Positions 53,318 through 61,816 of a stretch of DNA of 64,000 nucleotides are shown in pieces. This stretch comes from an uncultured Flavobacteriaceae bacterium (lineage in GTDB: Bacteria; Bacteroidota; Bacteroidia; Flavobacteriales; Flavobacteriaceae), in assembly GCA_947502635.1 (NCBI GenBank), contig CANNAN010000012.1, forward strand, positions 62,001 through 126,000, in the 5' to 3' direction. The position numbers and the translations under genes are program-made. The notes beneath the pieces were generated by a model, which did not search any database, had not been told where the DNA came from, and worked only from the letters and a program-made list of their open reading frames with translations. Positions within the stretch are counted from its first letter, which is position 1, and every line of letters begins with the position of its first letter.

Positions 53318-56308
53318 ATGGAAGCATATAACACCTCTATTTATCCAGTTTTTGAAGCAGATCAAGTGCTTAGTCAAAAGGAACTAAATTTGCTTGTAAG
53401 TCATTTAGAAGAACAAGACCGCATTACGCGAAAAAATCTAATAGGCTTGGGAATTGTTTGCGGATTAGAACTTTCTTTTCCTACTGTAAATAGTGTAAAA
53501 ATAGCCTGTGGAACAGCAGTAACTTCACTTGGTTTCCAAATTAATTGGAAAGAAAAAGAATTTACGCAATATCACGATTTTGAAATTTCGGATCAGTTTT
53601 TAAAACCAGATTATATTAGGGAGCCTTATTTAGATGCTATTTTTAAATATACGCCTAAATATGAATCCATAAAAAAATGCTCTGAATTACTTCCTGCCGA
53701 TGCTACTAATGAAGACAAAAAACCAATTCCTAATAATTTCTTTAATGATAAGTTGATTATTCTATTATTAGAAGTGACATTAATTGATCAAAAAAATTGT
53801 GTTACAACAAATTGCGATGATAAAGGAAAACGAATAGAATTTAACATCCGACCTCTGGTTATTCCAATAAATGAAGAAGTAGCAACATTAATTACGCCGT
53901 ATCAATTACCAGAATTGTACTCAAAATTAAGTTTTCCAAGGTACAATGTTCCTTATAAAAATATAATAACAGCGTCCAATGTTCTTGACGGTTTTAAAAA
54001 GGTATATAATGATGCCTTTTTAACAGGAATCACTAATTCTATTGCTGCTGTTTACCAAGATTTTAAAAATGTATTATCGCAAGGCAGCAGTTTAAATATT
54101 CTGGCAAACAGTAAAGGAACTATTAATGAAACTGTAAATAAATACAAAGCAAGTGTCAACATACAATATGTTTGGGATTGGATATTTGATATTGTAACGG
54201 CTTACAATGACATTATTGATTTCAAGAAAATAAACCCTAGTTTGTGTTGTGTAGACGAAGATTTGTTTCCATTTCATGTCGTTTTAGGAGGAAATGAAAA
54301 TGATAAAGAGGTGTATAGAACTCCTTTTATTAAAACGTTAAATGGAAACAATGAAGAGCACGCAAAGCGTAAAGAATTAATTCTTTTGTTTGAAAAGTTA
54401 GCGCTTATTCTTACCTCGTTTGAAATACCAAAAGGAAACAGAATAAGAATAACGCCTTCTTCTTCAGGAAATATGCCTTTAAGTGAAAAGGCAATCCCTT
54501 TTTATTACAATGATATTTTAGAATTAAATAAAAAATGGAATCCTGAACTAACATCAAAAAATCAAAACGATACTATTCTTTCTTACCATTCAAATACGGC
54601 AAATTATACGAATAAACCATCTGTAAAAGACCCTTTATTATTTGATATGGAGCCGTATAATTTCTTTCGAGTGGAGGGGCACATTGGTATGAATTATAAA
54701 AAAGCCATTAGCGACCTTAATTTGATTAAAAACAGCTATGCTTTACCATTTAAGGTTACCGCTTTAAACGCCGTTAATTTTATAAATAAAGAGGTCGATA
54801 TTTTAAAATTTGAAGGACGCTGGGACGATTTAGAAACCGATTATGACTTGGCTCGAAAGAGAGTCTATAACATTACCGAGTTTGTTATTAAATGGATGGA
54901 TTTAAGAAGAAATGTTTTAGATGAAAAGAAGATTATTACAAAACAAAACATCGATAATTTTAAGAATATACTCGCCCAATTAAAGAATTTATTGACTAAT
55001 GATTTAAAAGCCTTTTTACCAAATTATAAATCATTCTACGATATTTTTAAACAGTTGAATTATGTATTCTTATTTCATAGATGGTGTGTTCAATTACAAA
55101 ACCCAACATTATCAACGATTGCAGAAGATTTAATAGATAGACTAGATGATATTAATGAACTGTTTTTAGAAGATCCATTCACTGTTATTTATGAAGAAGC
55201 AAACGTAAGATGGCAAAAAGCGTATAAAGATTTATTTTTCTCCACTTTTTTACAAAAGCATCCAGGGATAGAGCATAAAGCAGGGGTTACAAAAGGAGGC
55301 ACATTTGTATTAGTATACGTGGATACATCTATTTTTAAAGCCACTGCGCCACCTTTAATTTATGCCAATTTGTTAAAAGCAGTGACCCAGTATAAGAAAA
55401 ATATCCCTATAGAAGCCAGTATAAAAGAGGAGTTAATTAATAGTGTGCAATTTGACGATTATAAATCGCAAATTAAAGCAAAACCAAAAGGAGCATCCAT
55501 TAATAAATGCAAAGAAGAATCAGATAATATTAAGAATGATTTGTTAGAAATGGCTAAGTATAATTTAGATACTAATTATACGGCTCAAATGAACGATTAT
55601 ATTCTTGAAAACATCAAAGGCGTTTTACAATATGAAGTTGGTTCTGGTGTAGAAAAAAATCCGTTTCAGCAAACCATAATTGCCGATTTCTTTCTGCCTT
55701 ATGTGTGTTGTGGCGATGGAAACACTTTAGAAGTAAAAATTGAAGTTAATGAGCCCTTGTCCATTTCTCTAGACACATTGGAATATTGTCAAACAGATAA
55801 AGGAGAATACGAAGTAAAAATTAAAGGTAAATCTGGGGGCACATTTACAGGAACCGCAAAAGATGCTATCATTCAGAAAAGTGATAAATATTATTTAGTA
55901 CCTAGCCATACATCAATTGCAAATCCAAAAATATATACCTTACAATATGAGATTGATGATGAATTAAGTAATACCATCGAATTTGAAATTGTAAGTCCAA
56001 AATCGGTTAAATGGACAGCAGTGAGAGATGGTCAAGATCCTAATAAATTCTTATTTAGAAACACAATAACACCAGATGCTCACGAATATGAATTCAATTT
56101 TGGTGATAATTCTTCTATTGTTACAACAAAAGAGAATAACATATCACATAGTTTCGATTTTAATGACGCAAACACAAAGTTTACAGTAACTATAAAGCAA
56201 CTGGGAACGGTTTGCGAAAGTGGACAAACTATAAATGTGACTGCTGGTAGTTCTACTGGAGATTTCAACAATTCAGACTTTAATTCAAACGATTTCAATA
56301 CAAACTAA
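53318..56308 (+). CDS. Large conserved eCIS-associated protein with C-terminal PKD-like domain
   Basis: A 996-residue protein of uncertain function. The N-terminus (LNLLVSHLEEQDRITRKNLIGLGIVCGLELSF) resembles proteins found in the same position in other Bacteroidota eCIS loci. The middle is predicted helical. The last ~90 residues look like a PKD/Ig fold (YEFNFGDNSSIVTTKENNISHSFDF), followed by an Asn/Asp/Phe-rich tail (DFNNSDFNSNDFNTN). The beta-domain and position before the tape-measure gene would fit an outer baseplate or fibre-like component. That is inference; no Afp13 fibre homologue is otherwise visible. Confidence 0.55.
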   Translation: MEAYNTSIYPVFEADQVLSQKELNLLVSHLEEQDRITRKNLIGLGIVCGLELSFPTVNSVKIACGTAVTSLGFQINWKEKEFTQYHDFEISDQFLKPDYIREPYLDAIFKYTPKYESIKKCSELLPADATNEDKKPIPNNFFNDKLIILLLEVTLIDQKNCVTTNCDDKGKRIEFNIRPLVIPINEEVATLITPYQLPELYSKLSFPRYNVPYKNIITASNVLDGFKKVYNDAFLTGITNSIAAVYQDFKNVLSQGSSLNILANSKGTINETVNKYKASVNIQYVWDWIFDIVTAYNDIIDFKKINPSLCCVDEDLFPFHVVLGGNENDKEVYRTPFIKTLNGNNEEHAKRKELILLFEKLALILTSFEIPKGNRIRITPSSSGNMPLSEKAIPFYYNDILELNKKWNPELTSKNQNDTILSYHSNTANYTNKPSVKDPLLFDMEPYNFFRVEGHIGMNYKKAISDLNLIKNSYALPFKVTALNAVNFINKEVDILKFEGRWDDLETDYDLARKRVYNITEFVIKWMDLRRNVLDEKKIITKQNIDNFKNILAQLKNLLTNDLKAFLPNYKSFYDIFKQLNYVFLFHRWCVQLQNPTLSTIAEDLIDRLDDINELFLEDPFTVIYEEANVRWQKAYKDLFFSTFLQKHPGIEHKAGVTKGGTFVLVYVDTSIFKATAPPLIYANLLKAVTQYKKNIPIEASIKEELINSVQFDDYKSQIKAKPKGASINKCKEESDNIKNDLLEMAKYNLDTNYTAQMNDYILENIKGVLQYEVGSGVEKNPFQQTIIADFFLPYVCCGDGNTLEVKIEVNEPLSISLDTLEYCQTDKGEYEVKIKGKSGGTFTGTAKDAIIQKSDKYYLVPSHTSIANPKIYTLQYEIDDELSNTIEFEIVSPKSVKWTAVRDGQDPNKFLFRNTITPDAHEYEFNFGDNSSIVTTKENNISHSFDFNDANTKFTVTIKQLGTVCESGQTINVTAGSSTGDFNNSDFNSNDFNTN

Positions 56309-56327
56309 TAATTAAAACAATATAATC

Positions 56328-56882
56328 ATGGCAGCAAAATCAAAAACACAAATCATTGCTAATATTGATAAGAGAATCATCACTAATGGCGATATAAAAG
56401 CAGTAGATACCAATACAATTTTAAAAGATATTTTAGATTGTAAAGAATTAAACGGTCCATCTAATGTATCTACTTTTAGTTTTAAAAGTGAAACAGCAAT
56501 AAAAGATGATCGAGGAGCAACACTAAATTATTCTTTAAGAGGTGTTAGAAAATCATTTGTAAACATAACGTTTAGAATTGCTATTACAGAAACGAGCGTA
56601 AACGATTTGGTATTCGAACATAAAATTCCAGAGGCCATTGTAAAAGACTTAGAAGAGATAATGAATACCGACTTGGGCAATGAAATAGATTTTTTAGTAA
56701 AAATAGAAAACAAGCAGTCGCCAGTTAAGAAACCATTTGTAGTAGGTAGTCTTAATTTTACTTATACTAATAAAACTTTCGACATTAGAATTGACAGCCA
56801 AGAGCCAGAGCCTAATAGCCATTTATTTAATGGCGACCAAATTTTCACATCGTTTGCAGTGCATTGTCCTGATAAATTTTAA
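56328..56882 (+). CDS. Hypothetical eCIS-locus protein
   Basis: A 184-residue protein that starts MAAKSKTQIIANIDKRIITNGDIKAVDTN, resembling the short N-terminal adaptor helices seen in phage tail-fibre proteins. This is followed by beta-rich sequence (SFVNITFRIAITETS, PFVVGSLNFTYTNKTFDIRID). It has no signal peptide. It lies 19 bases after the PKD protein and 11 before the tape-measure gene, so it is certainly in the operon. I do not recognise a family. Confidence 0.45.
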   Translation: MAAKSKTQIIANIDKRIITNGDIKAVDTNTILKDILDCKELNGPSNVSTFSFKSETAIKDDRGATLNYSLRGVRKSFVNITFRIAITETSVNDLVFEHKIPEAIVKDLEEIMNTDLGNEIDFLVKIENKQSPVKKPFVVGSLNFTYTNKTFDIRIDSQEPEPNSHLFNGDQIFTSFAVHCPDKF

Positions 56883-56893
56883 TTCGATAAAAC

Positions 56894-58381
56894 ATGCATC
56901 TTATTCAACAACATATATTTGATATTCAGTGTGCTTCCCAAAATTTTGGGAAAGAGATGCAAGGTCAATTAAGTCAGTTGTTAGAAAAAGAATTTTATCC
57001 AAAACTAGAAGCGCTATTTAATAAGTACGACTCAAAAAACGACACGTTAAATATTGAGGTATTAGACTTAGAAATACCTCCAATTTCAAAGAAATATTGG
57101 AAAGAAGAGTTGGTACAAAAAAGTTTGAATCAAATTGAAGACTATTTAAAACGGAATCAGCTTTATAGTTTTAAAGGAAAGAAAGATATAGAAAAATCTA
57201 CTGGATTTATTTCGAATAGTAATCATGCTGAATATATTTTTTTAGAGTTTTTAAAGACTGGAAAAATTATTGAAAATTCGATTTCTGAGGATTTAGAAAG
57301 GATTGTTTACGAAATTGAGGTAAAAGAAGCATTCGTAGAGGCATTGCTTTCAAATTTCGAAAAAAACAGGAAATCAGTAATGCGCTGGATTTTTTCAGTT
57401 CCCGCTTTTTTTAAAGAAATAGTAACAAAAAAATTAGATGGCTTTACTAACGAATTTATAGAACTTTTTGATGCTGTTTTAAAACATATTGAAAAAGATA
57501 ATGAAGCGATCAAAAAAATAATAAAGAAAATAAACAACGATAGTGCATTAAAAAAACTTTGGTTAGAATTGGTGCAATGGACAAATTATCTTGAAAATAA
57601 AAGTATTTTAAAAGGTGTTCTATTAAAAGAGTTGATTCAATTTTCAGAAGATTTTGTTGATGTAAAACCAAAAGAACTGAGTTTGTTTTGTCAATTCATT
57701 TTAGAAAATAAATACAGCACATCAATAACTGAAAATTTCTTCGAAAAAATAAAAGCGCATTGTAATAGTACGCATAATACGCATTCTGAAAACGAATTTA
57801 AAAAACTAGAAAGAGGTTTTCAAGAAAACAATATTCAAATAAAAAAAGTTAAAGAAAAGGCCGATTTAGGAAACATACATTATATCAAAAATGCAGGTTT
57901 AGTGCTTTTACATCCTTTTCTGAAAGCACTTTTCGAACAATTAAATTTGTGCAATACTGACGGGAAGTGGAAAAAACAAATTAACCAACATAAAGCCATC
58001 TTACTCACACAATATTTAATTACTGGTAAAGAAAAGGTACAAGAAAGCGATCTCATTCTTAATAAGATTTTATGTGGATTTTCAATTGACGAGGTTGTGA
58101 ATGTGACATTAAAAACCACAGCAAAAGAAAAGGAAAAATGTAAAAATTTACTTGAAGCGGTTAATGAACATTGGAAAGCCATGAACAAGTCATCTATAGA
58201 AGCTTTACAAGAAACATTTTTACAAAGAGAAGCAAAGTTGGAATTAGTAAAAGAAAATGAATATCACCTGTGGGTAGATGAAAAGGGATATGATATTTTA
58301 TTAGAACAATTACCCTGGGGGATAAGCATGATAGAAACACCATGGATGGAAAATTATCTTATATGTAACTGGAATTATTAA
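56894..58381 (+). CDS. Contractile injection system tape measure protein (Afp14-like, CIS_TMP)
   Basis: A 495-residue protein. The N-terminus (IFDIQCASQNFGKEMQGQLSQLLEKEFYPKLEALF) and the C-terminal signature are characteristic of CIS_TMP proteins: IKNAGLVLLHPFLKALFEQLNL, LLTQYLITGK, LNKILCGF, LLEAVNEHWKAMNKSS, ALQETFLQREAKL and YDILLEQLPWGISMI. It sets the tube length during assembly and occupies the tube lumen. It is the last structural gene of the block; a 186-base gap follows. Confidence 0.92.
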   Translation: MHLIQQHIFDIQCASQNFGKEMQGQLSQLLEKEFYPKLEALFNKYDSKNDTLNIEVLDLEIPPISKKYWKEELVQKSLNQIEDYLKRNQLYSFKGKKDIEKSTGFISNSNHAEYIFLEFLKTGKIIENSISEDLERIVYEIEVKEAFVEALLSNFEKNRKSVMRWIFSVPAFFKEIVTKKLDGFTNEFIELFDAVLKHIEKDNEAIKKIIKKINNDSALKKLWLELVQWTNYLENKSILKGVLLKELIQFSEDFVDVKPKELSLFCQFILENKYSTSITENFFEKIKAHCNSTHNTHSENEFKKLERGFQENNIQIKKVKEKADLGNIHYIKNAGLVLLHPFLKALFEQLNLCNTDGKWKKQINQHKAILLTQYLITGKEKVQESDLILNKILCGFSIDEVVNVTLKTTAKEKEKCKNLLEAVNEHWKAMNKSSIEALQETFLQREAKLELVKENEYHLWVDEKGYDILLEQLPWGISMIETPWMENYLICNWNY

Positions 58382-58567
58382 TAATTTTAATGTGAGTTTT
58401 TATTTGATAAATGTTAAAAATCAAGAAGGGATAATTTTTTGAAAAGATATAATGGGAAGCTTATGAGGAAGAATTACATCCTTCTGAGATTTCTAGTCGC
58501 TCATTAATAATCATTATTTTTTTGATGAAAAGGACATCAAACTTACGTTAATTTAAAAACAATAGTC

Positions 58568-59389
58568 ATGAGAAAAACAGCTTATAAAAAAGAAATTGTT
58601 ATTTCTAACGTCCAAAAAATACGAGGGAGTAAAAATAAAAAATCTGATGTTATTAATATTCAGTCATGGCTTTGTTTACAAGAACAAATGCATACAGGAA
58701 TAGGTACTATGACCGAAATTGATGGTGATTTTGGACCTGCTACAGAAAGATGTGTAAAGAATTTTCAAAAATTTATCCATAAAAGTGAAACAGGTATTGT
58801 AGACCAAACGATTTTTGATGCATTATCGCTCCCACTAAAAAATGCCTTTGAGGGTGTAACTCTAGAATCTAATATCAGAGAAACAATATTAAAAGTAGCT
58901 GAAAATCATTTAAAAAATAAACCGAAAGAATTAGTCATAAAAGGGCAAAGTAATTCAGGGCCATGGGTTAAAAGTTATATGGATGGGCACCAAGGTCATT
59001 TTTGGTACTGGTGTATGGGGTTTGTTCAAGCGGTTATAGATCAGGCACTATCCCTGCATGGTATAAAATTTACTAAAATTATGCCTTTAACTTACAGTTG
59101 TGATGTTGTAGGAATGAAAGGTTTAGAGCATAAGTGTCTTATTAGAAACAGTAAAATACGGCAACAACCTCATTTAGTAAAACCAGGAGATATTTTATTA
59201 ATACGAAAATCGCTGCATGATTGGACACATACTGCTATTATTATCGAAATAGATGGGGATACTTTCACCACCATTGAGGGGAATACCAATAGAAGTGGTT
59301 CTCGTAATGGAGATGGTGTTTATAAAAGAATTCGGAATTTCCAAAAATCTTCTTTAGATGTATTCTCTTTAGAAAAATGGTTAACTTAA
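58568..59389 (+). CDS. Peptidoglycan-binding and CHAP-type amidase/peptidase protein
   Basis: A 273-residue protein without a signal peptide. Residues ~10-95 resemble a PG_binding_1 domain (VINIQSWLCLQEQMHTGIGTMTEIDGDFGPATERCVKNFQKF). The C-terminal half looks like a CHAP/NlpC-type cysteine hydrolase, with Cys in WYWCMGFVQ, His in DWTHTAII and Glu/Asn in TTIEGNTN. The Cys-His-Glu/Asn set suggests cell-wall amidase or endopeptidase activity. In an eCIS locus, and lacking its own export signal, it could be a lysis factor for particle release or an injected wall-degrading effector. Both are inferences. Confidence 0.75.
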   Translation: MRKTAYKKEIVISNVQKIRGSKNKKSDVINIQSWLCLQEQMHTGIGTMTEIDGDFGPATERCVKNFQKFIHKSETGIVDQTIFDALSLPLKNAFEGVTLESNIRETILKVAENHLKNKPKELVIKGQSNSGPWVKSYMDGHQGHFWYWCMGFVQAVIDQALSLHGIKFTKIMPLTYSCDVVGMKGLEHKCLIRNSKIRQQPHLVKPGDILLIRKSLHDWTHTAIIIEIDGDTFTTIEGNTNRSGSRNGDGVYKRIRNFQKSSLDVFSLEKWLT

Positions 59390-59402
59390 AATTTTTAAGC
59401 TT

Positions 59403-60026
59403 ATGGAAACTACAGAAATTGTATTATTAATTTTAGGAGGCATAACATTATTATTCTCTTTGACGATGATTTTTATACATATTAAAAAGAATCAATCTTA
59501 TATGAAAATATCGTGGCTGGTCATTATTGCTTTTCTAATGATGGGCTTTCCTTTAATTTCTAACGCAAAAATTTTTGGTTTAGAATATAGTAAAGAACAA
59601 GATTTAGAATTTATAAAAACAATGGCGGATGCTTTGGCTGAATGCCCAGATAATGTTGTGTTAAGAGAAGAATTAGGGCAATCTCTCGATAGAATAGAAA
59701 AAGAACAGCCCAAATTAGAATCGGGAGAGTTAGCAGGATTAAGTGAAGCTTATTTAGTAAAAGGAAATACAGAAAAGGCAAAAACGTTATCAGATTCGGC
59801 TATTAAAACCGATCCTACTAATTCTAAAGCCTTAGCAGTAAAAGACATGGTAAATACGCAGATTAGTATTGAAAAATTACCTAAATCAACTCATACCGAA
59901 GTTGAAATTAAGGAGGCGAAAAGAGCTATTAAAAAACTAGAAACGAATCCAAATATTAATAAAACGGTACTTTTCAATATGAATCATAGGTTATTAGTAC
60001 AGGATTCTTTAAGAAAAATAAAATAA
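59403..60026 (+). CDS. Membrane-anchored TPR-like protein in eCIS locus
   Basis: A 207-residue protein with two N-terminal hydrophobic helices (about 6-24 and 38-54). A helical region follows with TPR-like periodicity (LAGLSEAYLVKGNTEKAKTLSDSAIKTDPTNSKAL) and a charged tail. It starts 13 bases after the CHAP gene and ends seven bases before the first DUF4157 gene, so it belongs to the operon. The role is unknown; it might anchor particles or cargo to the membrane before release, or work with the CHAP protein in export. Confidence 0.6.
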   Translation: METTEIVLLILGGITLLFSLTMIFIHIKKNQSYMKISWLVIIAFLMMGFPLISNAKIFGLEYSKEQDLEFIKTMADALAECPDNVVLREELGQSLDRIEKEQPKLESGELAGLSEAYLVKGNTEKAKTLSDSAIKTDPTNSKALAVKDMVNTQISIEKLPKSTHTEVEIKEAKRAIKKLETNPNINKTVLFNMNHRLLVQDSLRKIK

Positions 60027-60033
60027 GTAAATT

Positions 60034-61389
60034 ATGGAAACAGTAACGCTTCATAGAAAAAATAAAGCCCAAGGAGCCAAAACAAAAACCCCGTTTTTTA
60101 AACCTGTCATTCAAAAAAAAATGAGTGTAGGGGCTTCAAATGATGCTTACGAAATAGAAGCAGATAATGTGGCAGACAAAGTGATGCGAATGCCAGAATC
60201 TAAGCAACAAAACGTTTCTCAAACAGGTGCATTAATCCAGAGAAAATGCAGTGGTTGTGAAGAAGAAGAGAAAATTCAAAAGAAACCATTAGCAGAAAAT
60301 ATAACTCCTTTGATTCAACGATCATCTCATTCTGAGAGTGGCGGTCATGCCCCCAGTCATGTAGAAAGCCAAATTAATAGTTCCAGAGGAAATGGAAGTA
60401 TGATGGATCACGGAACAAAAAACTTTATGGAAAACCGCTTTGGTACCGATTTTTCAGATGTGAAAATCCATACAGGAAGTCAGGCAGTGCAAATGAGTCG
60501 CGACCTCAATGCCCAGGCTTTTACGGTGGGTAATGATATATATTTTAATGAAGGGAAGTACAGCCCAAATTCAAACAGTGGAAAACATTTATTGGCGCAT
60601 GAGTTAACGCATACGGTACAACAGAGAGGTGGAATAGGGAGGAAGGTACAGAAAGTTGATGACGCAACAGTTGAGTCTGGAACTGGTGTTGATCAAGGAA
60701 TAACCAATGGAACTATGACTGTCGATACAATTATGGGAAATACCTATACAGCAACTTGCAGGTCTGGTAATTACTCTATGAATTTTAAATTTTCAAAAGC
60801 TTACAAAGGCGTCTATCCATATCGTGCAGCTTCAAGAGATGTTAAAGGCGTCTATGTGAAAATTGAAGCTTCTATAACCGATAATCAGTATTGTGGTAGA
60901 TGTACTCCTATGAGATTGCTTCAATCTATGAGAAATATAACTAGAAATAGTTCTGGTAATATGGTTTCTGCAGATCCTAATAATGCTACAAGGCGGGAAA
61001 GATCTGGTTGGGGAGATGCTTCAGCACCTTCTAGAGGTTGGAGAGTAGATACGACTTTATCATCTACTAACCCATACTATACATCTACTTGGGTAGGTGA
61101 GGAGGGGTCTGAAACTTCTCCTGCAATCCTTTGGGATGTTCCTGGAGATTGGAGTACAGATACAAACGCTGGAAAAGAATTCTATACTTGTGCAGTTTGT
61201 ACAGATGCTTCAGGTAAAAACTGGATACCAGCATGTGTTCGATGGGGGTACTATATTAACAGTAGTGGTGATATTGTCTTTAGACCGACAACACCTGGAG
61301 CAACTTGTAGCTATACACAACAAGTAAGAGATGCTTCAGAAAGATGGGATGGTATTTCTGGAAACACAGCAACAGGTATTACTTTCTAA
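60034..61389 (+). CDS. DUF4157 (eCIS core domain) candidate effector with unknown Cys-rich C-terminal domain, copy A
   Basis: A 451-residue protein without a signal peptide. Residues 1-75 carry the FFKPVIQKKMSVGASND, YEIEADNVADKVM opening and a CSGC pair (Cys72, Cys75). Residues ~125-200 form the DUF4157 domain ending in the HExxH motif (His189-Glu190-x2-His193). Residues ~210-451 form a separate domain with seven Cys (TCRS, YCGRC, TCAVC, AC, TC) that I do not recognise. DUF4157 is the best-known marker of eCIS cargo, so the C-terminal half is the likely active part. A 104-residue gene follows after 11 bases. Confidence 0.85.
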   Translation: METVTLHRKNKAQGAKTKTPFFKPVIQKKMSVGASNDAYEIEADNVADKVMRMPESKQQNVSQTGALIQRKCSGCEEEEKIQKKPLAENITPLIQRSSHSESGGHAPSHVESQINSSRGNGSMMDHGTKNFMENRFGTDFSDVKIHTGSQAVQMSRDLNAQAFTVGNDIYFNEGKYSPNSNSGKHLLAHELTHTVQQRGGIGRKVQKVDDATVESGTGVDQGITNGTMTVDTIMGNTYTATCRSGNYSMNFKFSKAYKGVYPYRAASRDVKGVYVKIEASITDNQYCGRCTPMRLLQSMRNITRNSSGNMVSADPNNATRRERSGWGDASAPSRGWRVDTTLSSTNPYYTSTWVGEEGSETSPAILWDVPGDWSTDTNAGKEFYTCAVCTDASGKNWIPACVRWGYYINSSGDIVFRPTTPGATCSYTQQVRDASERWDGISGNTATGITF

Positions 61390-61816
61390 AAAAATAATAG
61401 ATGTTTGAAGAAAGTGATTTTATTAAAAAATTAAAAATAGCAGTTAATAAAAAGTTGACTATTAGTGAAGTGCAGAGTTTTATCAAATTAACACCTATTA
61501 TTAATACATTGGAGAATAATGATAAGGAAATATTTAAAAAGATAGATATAGAGATAACTGACGGTCATAAAAAAAAGTCACCAATCTTTTCAGAAATAAG
61601 TAATATGATGTATTGGAAAGTAGAAAATAAAAAAATATACGTAAAGGTTATAGGGATATGGTGGGATCTAAAAGAAATGCCTCATTTTTTTTATGGTAAA
61701 ATTTATGCGCCATAACTAAAAAATGTGTTTACATCTTTAATCGGCAATTATCAAATAAGATTATGAAAAAAACAATGTTACGACGAGAAAAAATAACGAC
61801 TGGAAAAAGTACGTCA
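60094..61816 (+). repeat. Tandem repeat unit A (about 1.72 kb)
   Basis: The sequence starting TTTTTTAAACCTGTCATTC (inside the DUF4157 gene) recurs at 61817 and 63538, giving unit lengths of 1723 and 1721 bases. Each unit covers most of a DUF4157 gene, the following small gene, a spacer containing AATGTGTTTACATCTTTAATC (units A and B), and the first codons of the next DUF4157 gene. DNA identity is very high in the DUF4157 parts by eye, indicating recent duplication or gene conversion. Confidence 0.85.
61401..61715 (+). CDS. Small hypothetical protein paired with DUF4157 copy A
   Basis: A 104-residue cytoplasmic protein (MFEESDFIKKLKIAVNKKLTI... ...MMYWKVENKKIYVKVIGIWWDLKEMPHFFYGKIYAP) with an N-terminal helical part and a C-terminal beta-rich part. 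It has no signal peptide or TM helix. It lies 11 bases after copy A. The second unit has the same gene in broken form. The tight pairing with a putative toxin suggests an immunity or chaperone/loading partner; neither is shown by sequence motifs. Confidence 0.65.
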   Translation: MFEESDFIKKLKIAVNKKLTISEVQSFIKLTPIINTLENNDKEIFKKIDIEITDGHKKKSPIFSEISNMMYWKVENKKIYVKVIGIWWDLKEMPHFFYGKIYAP

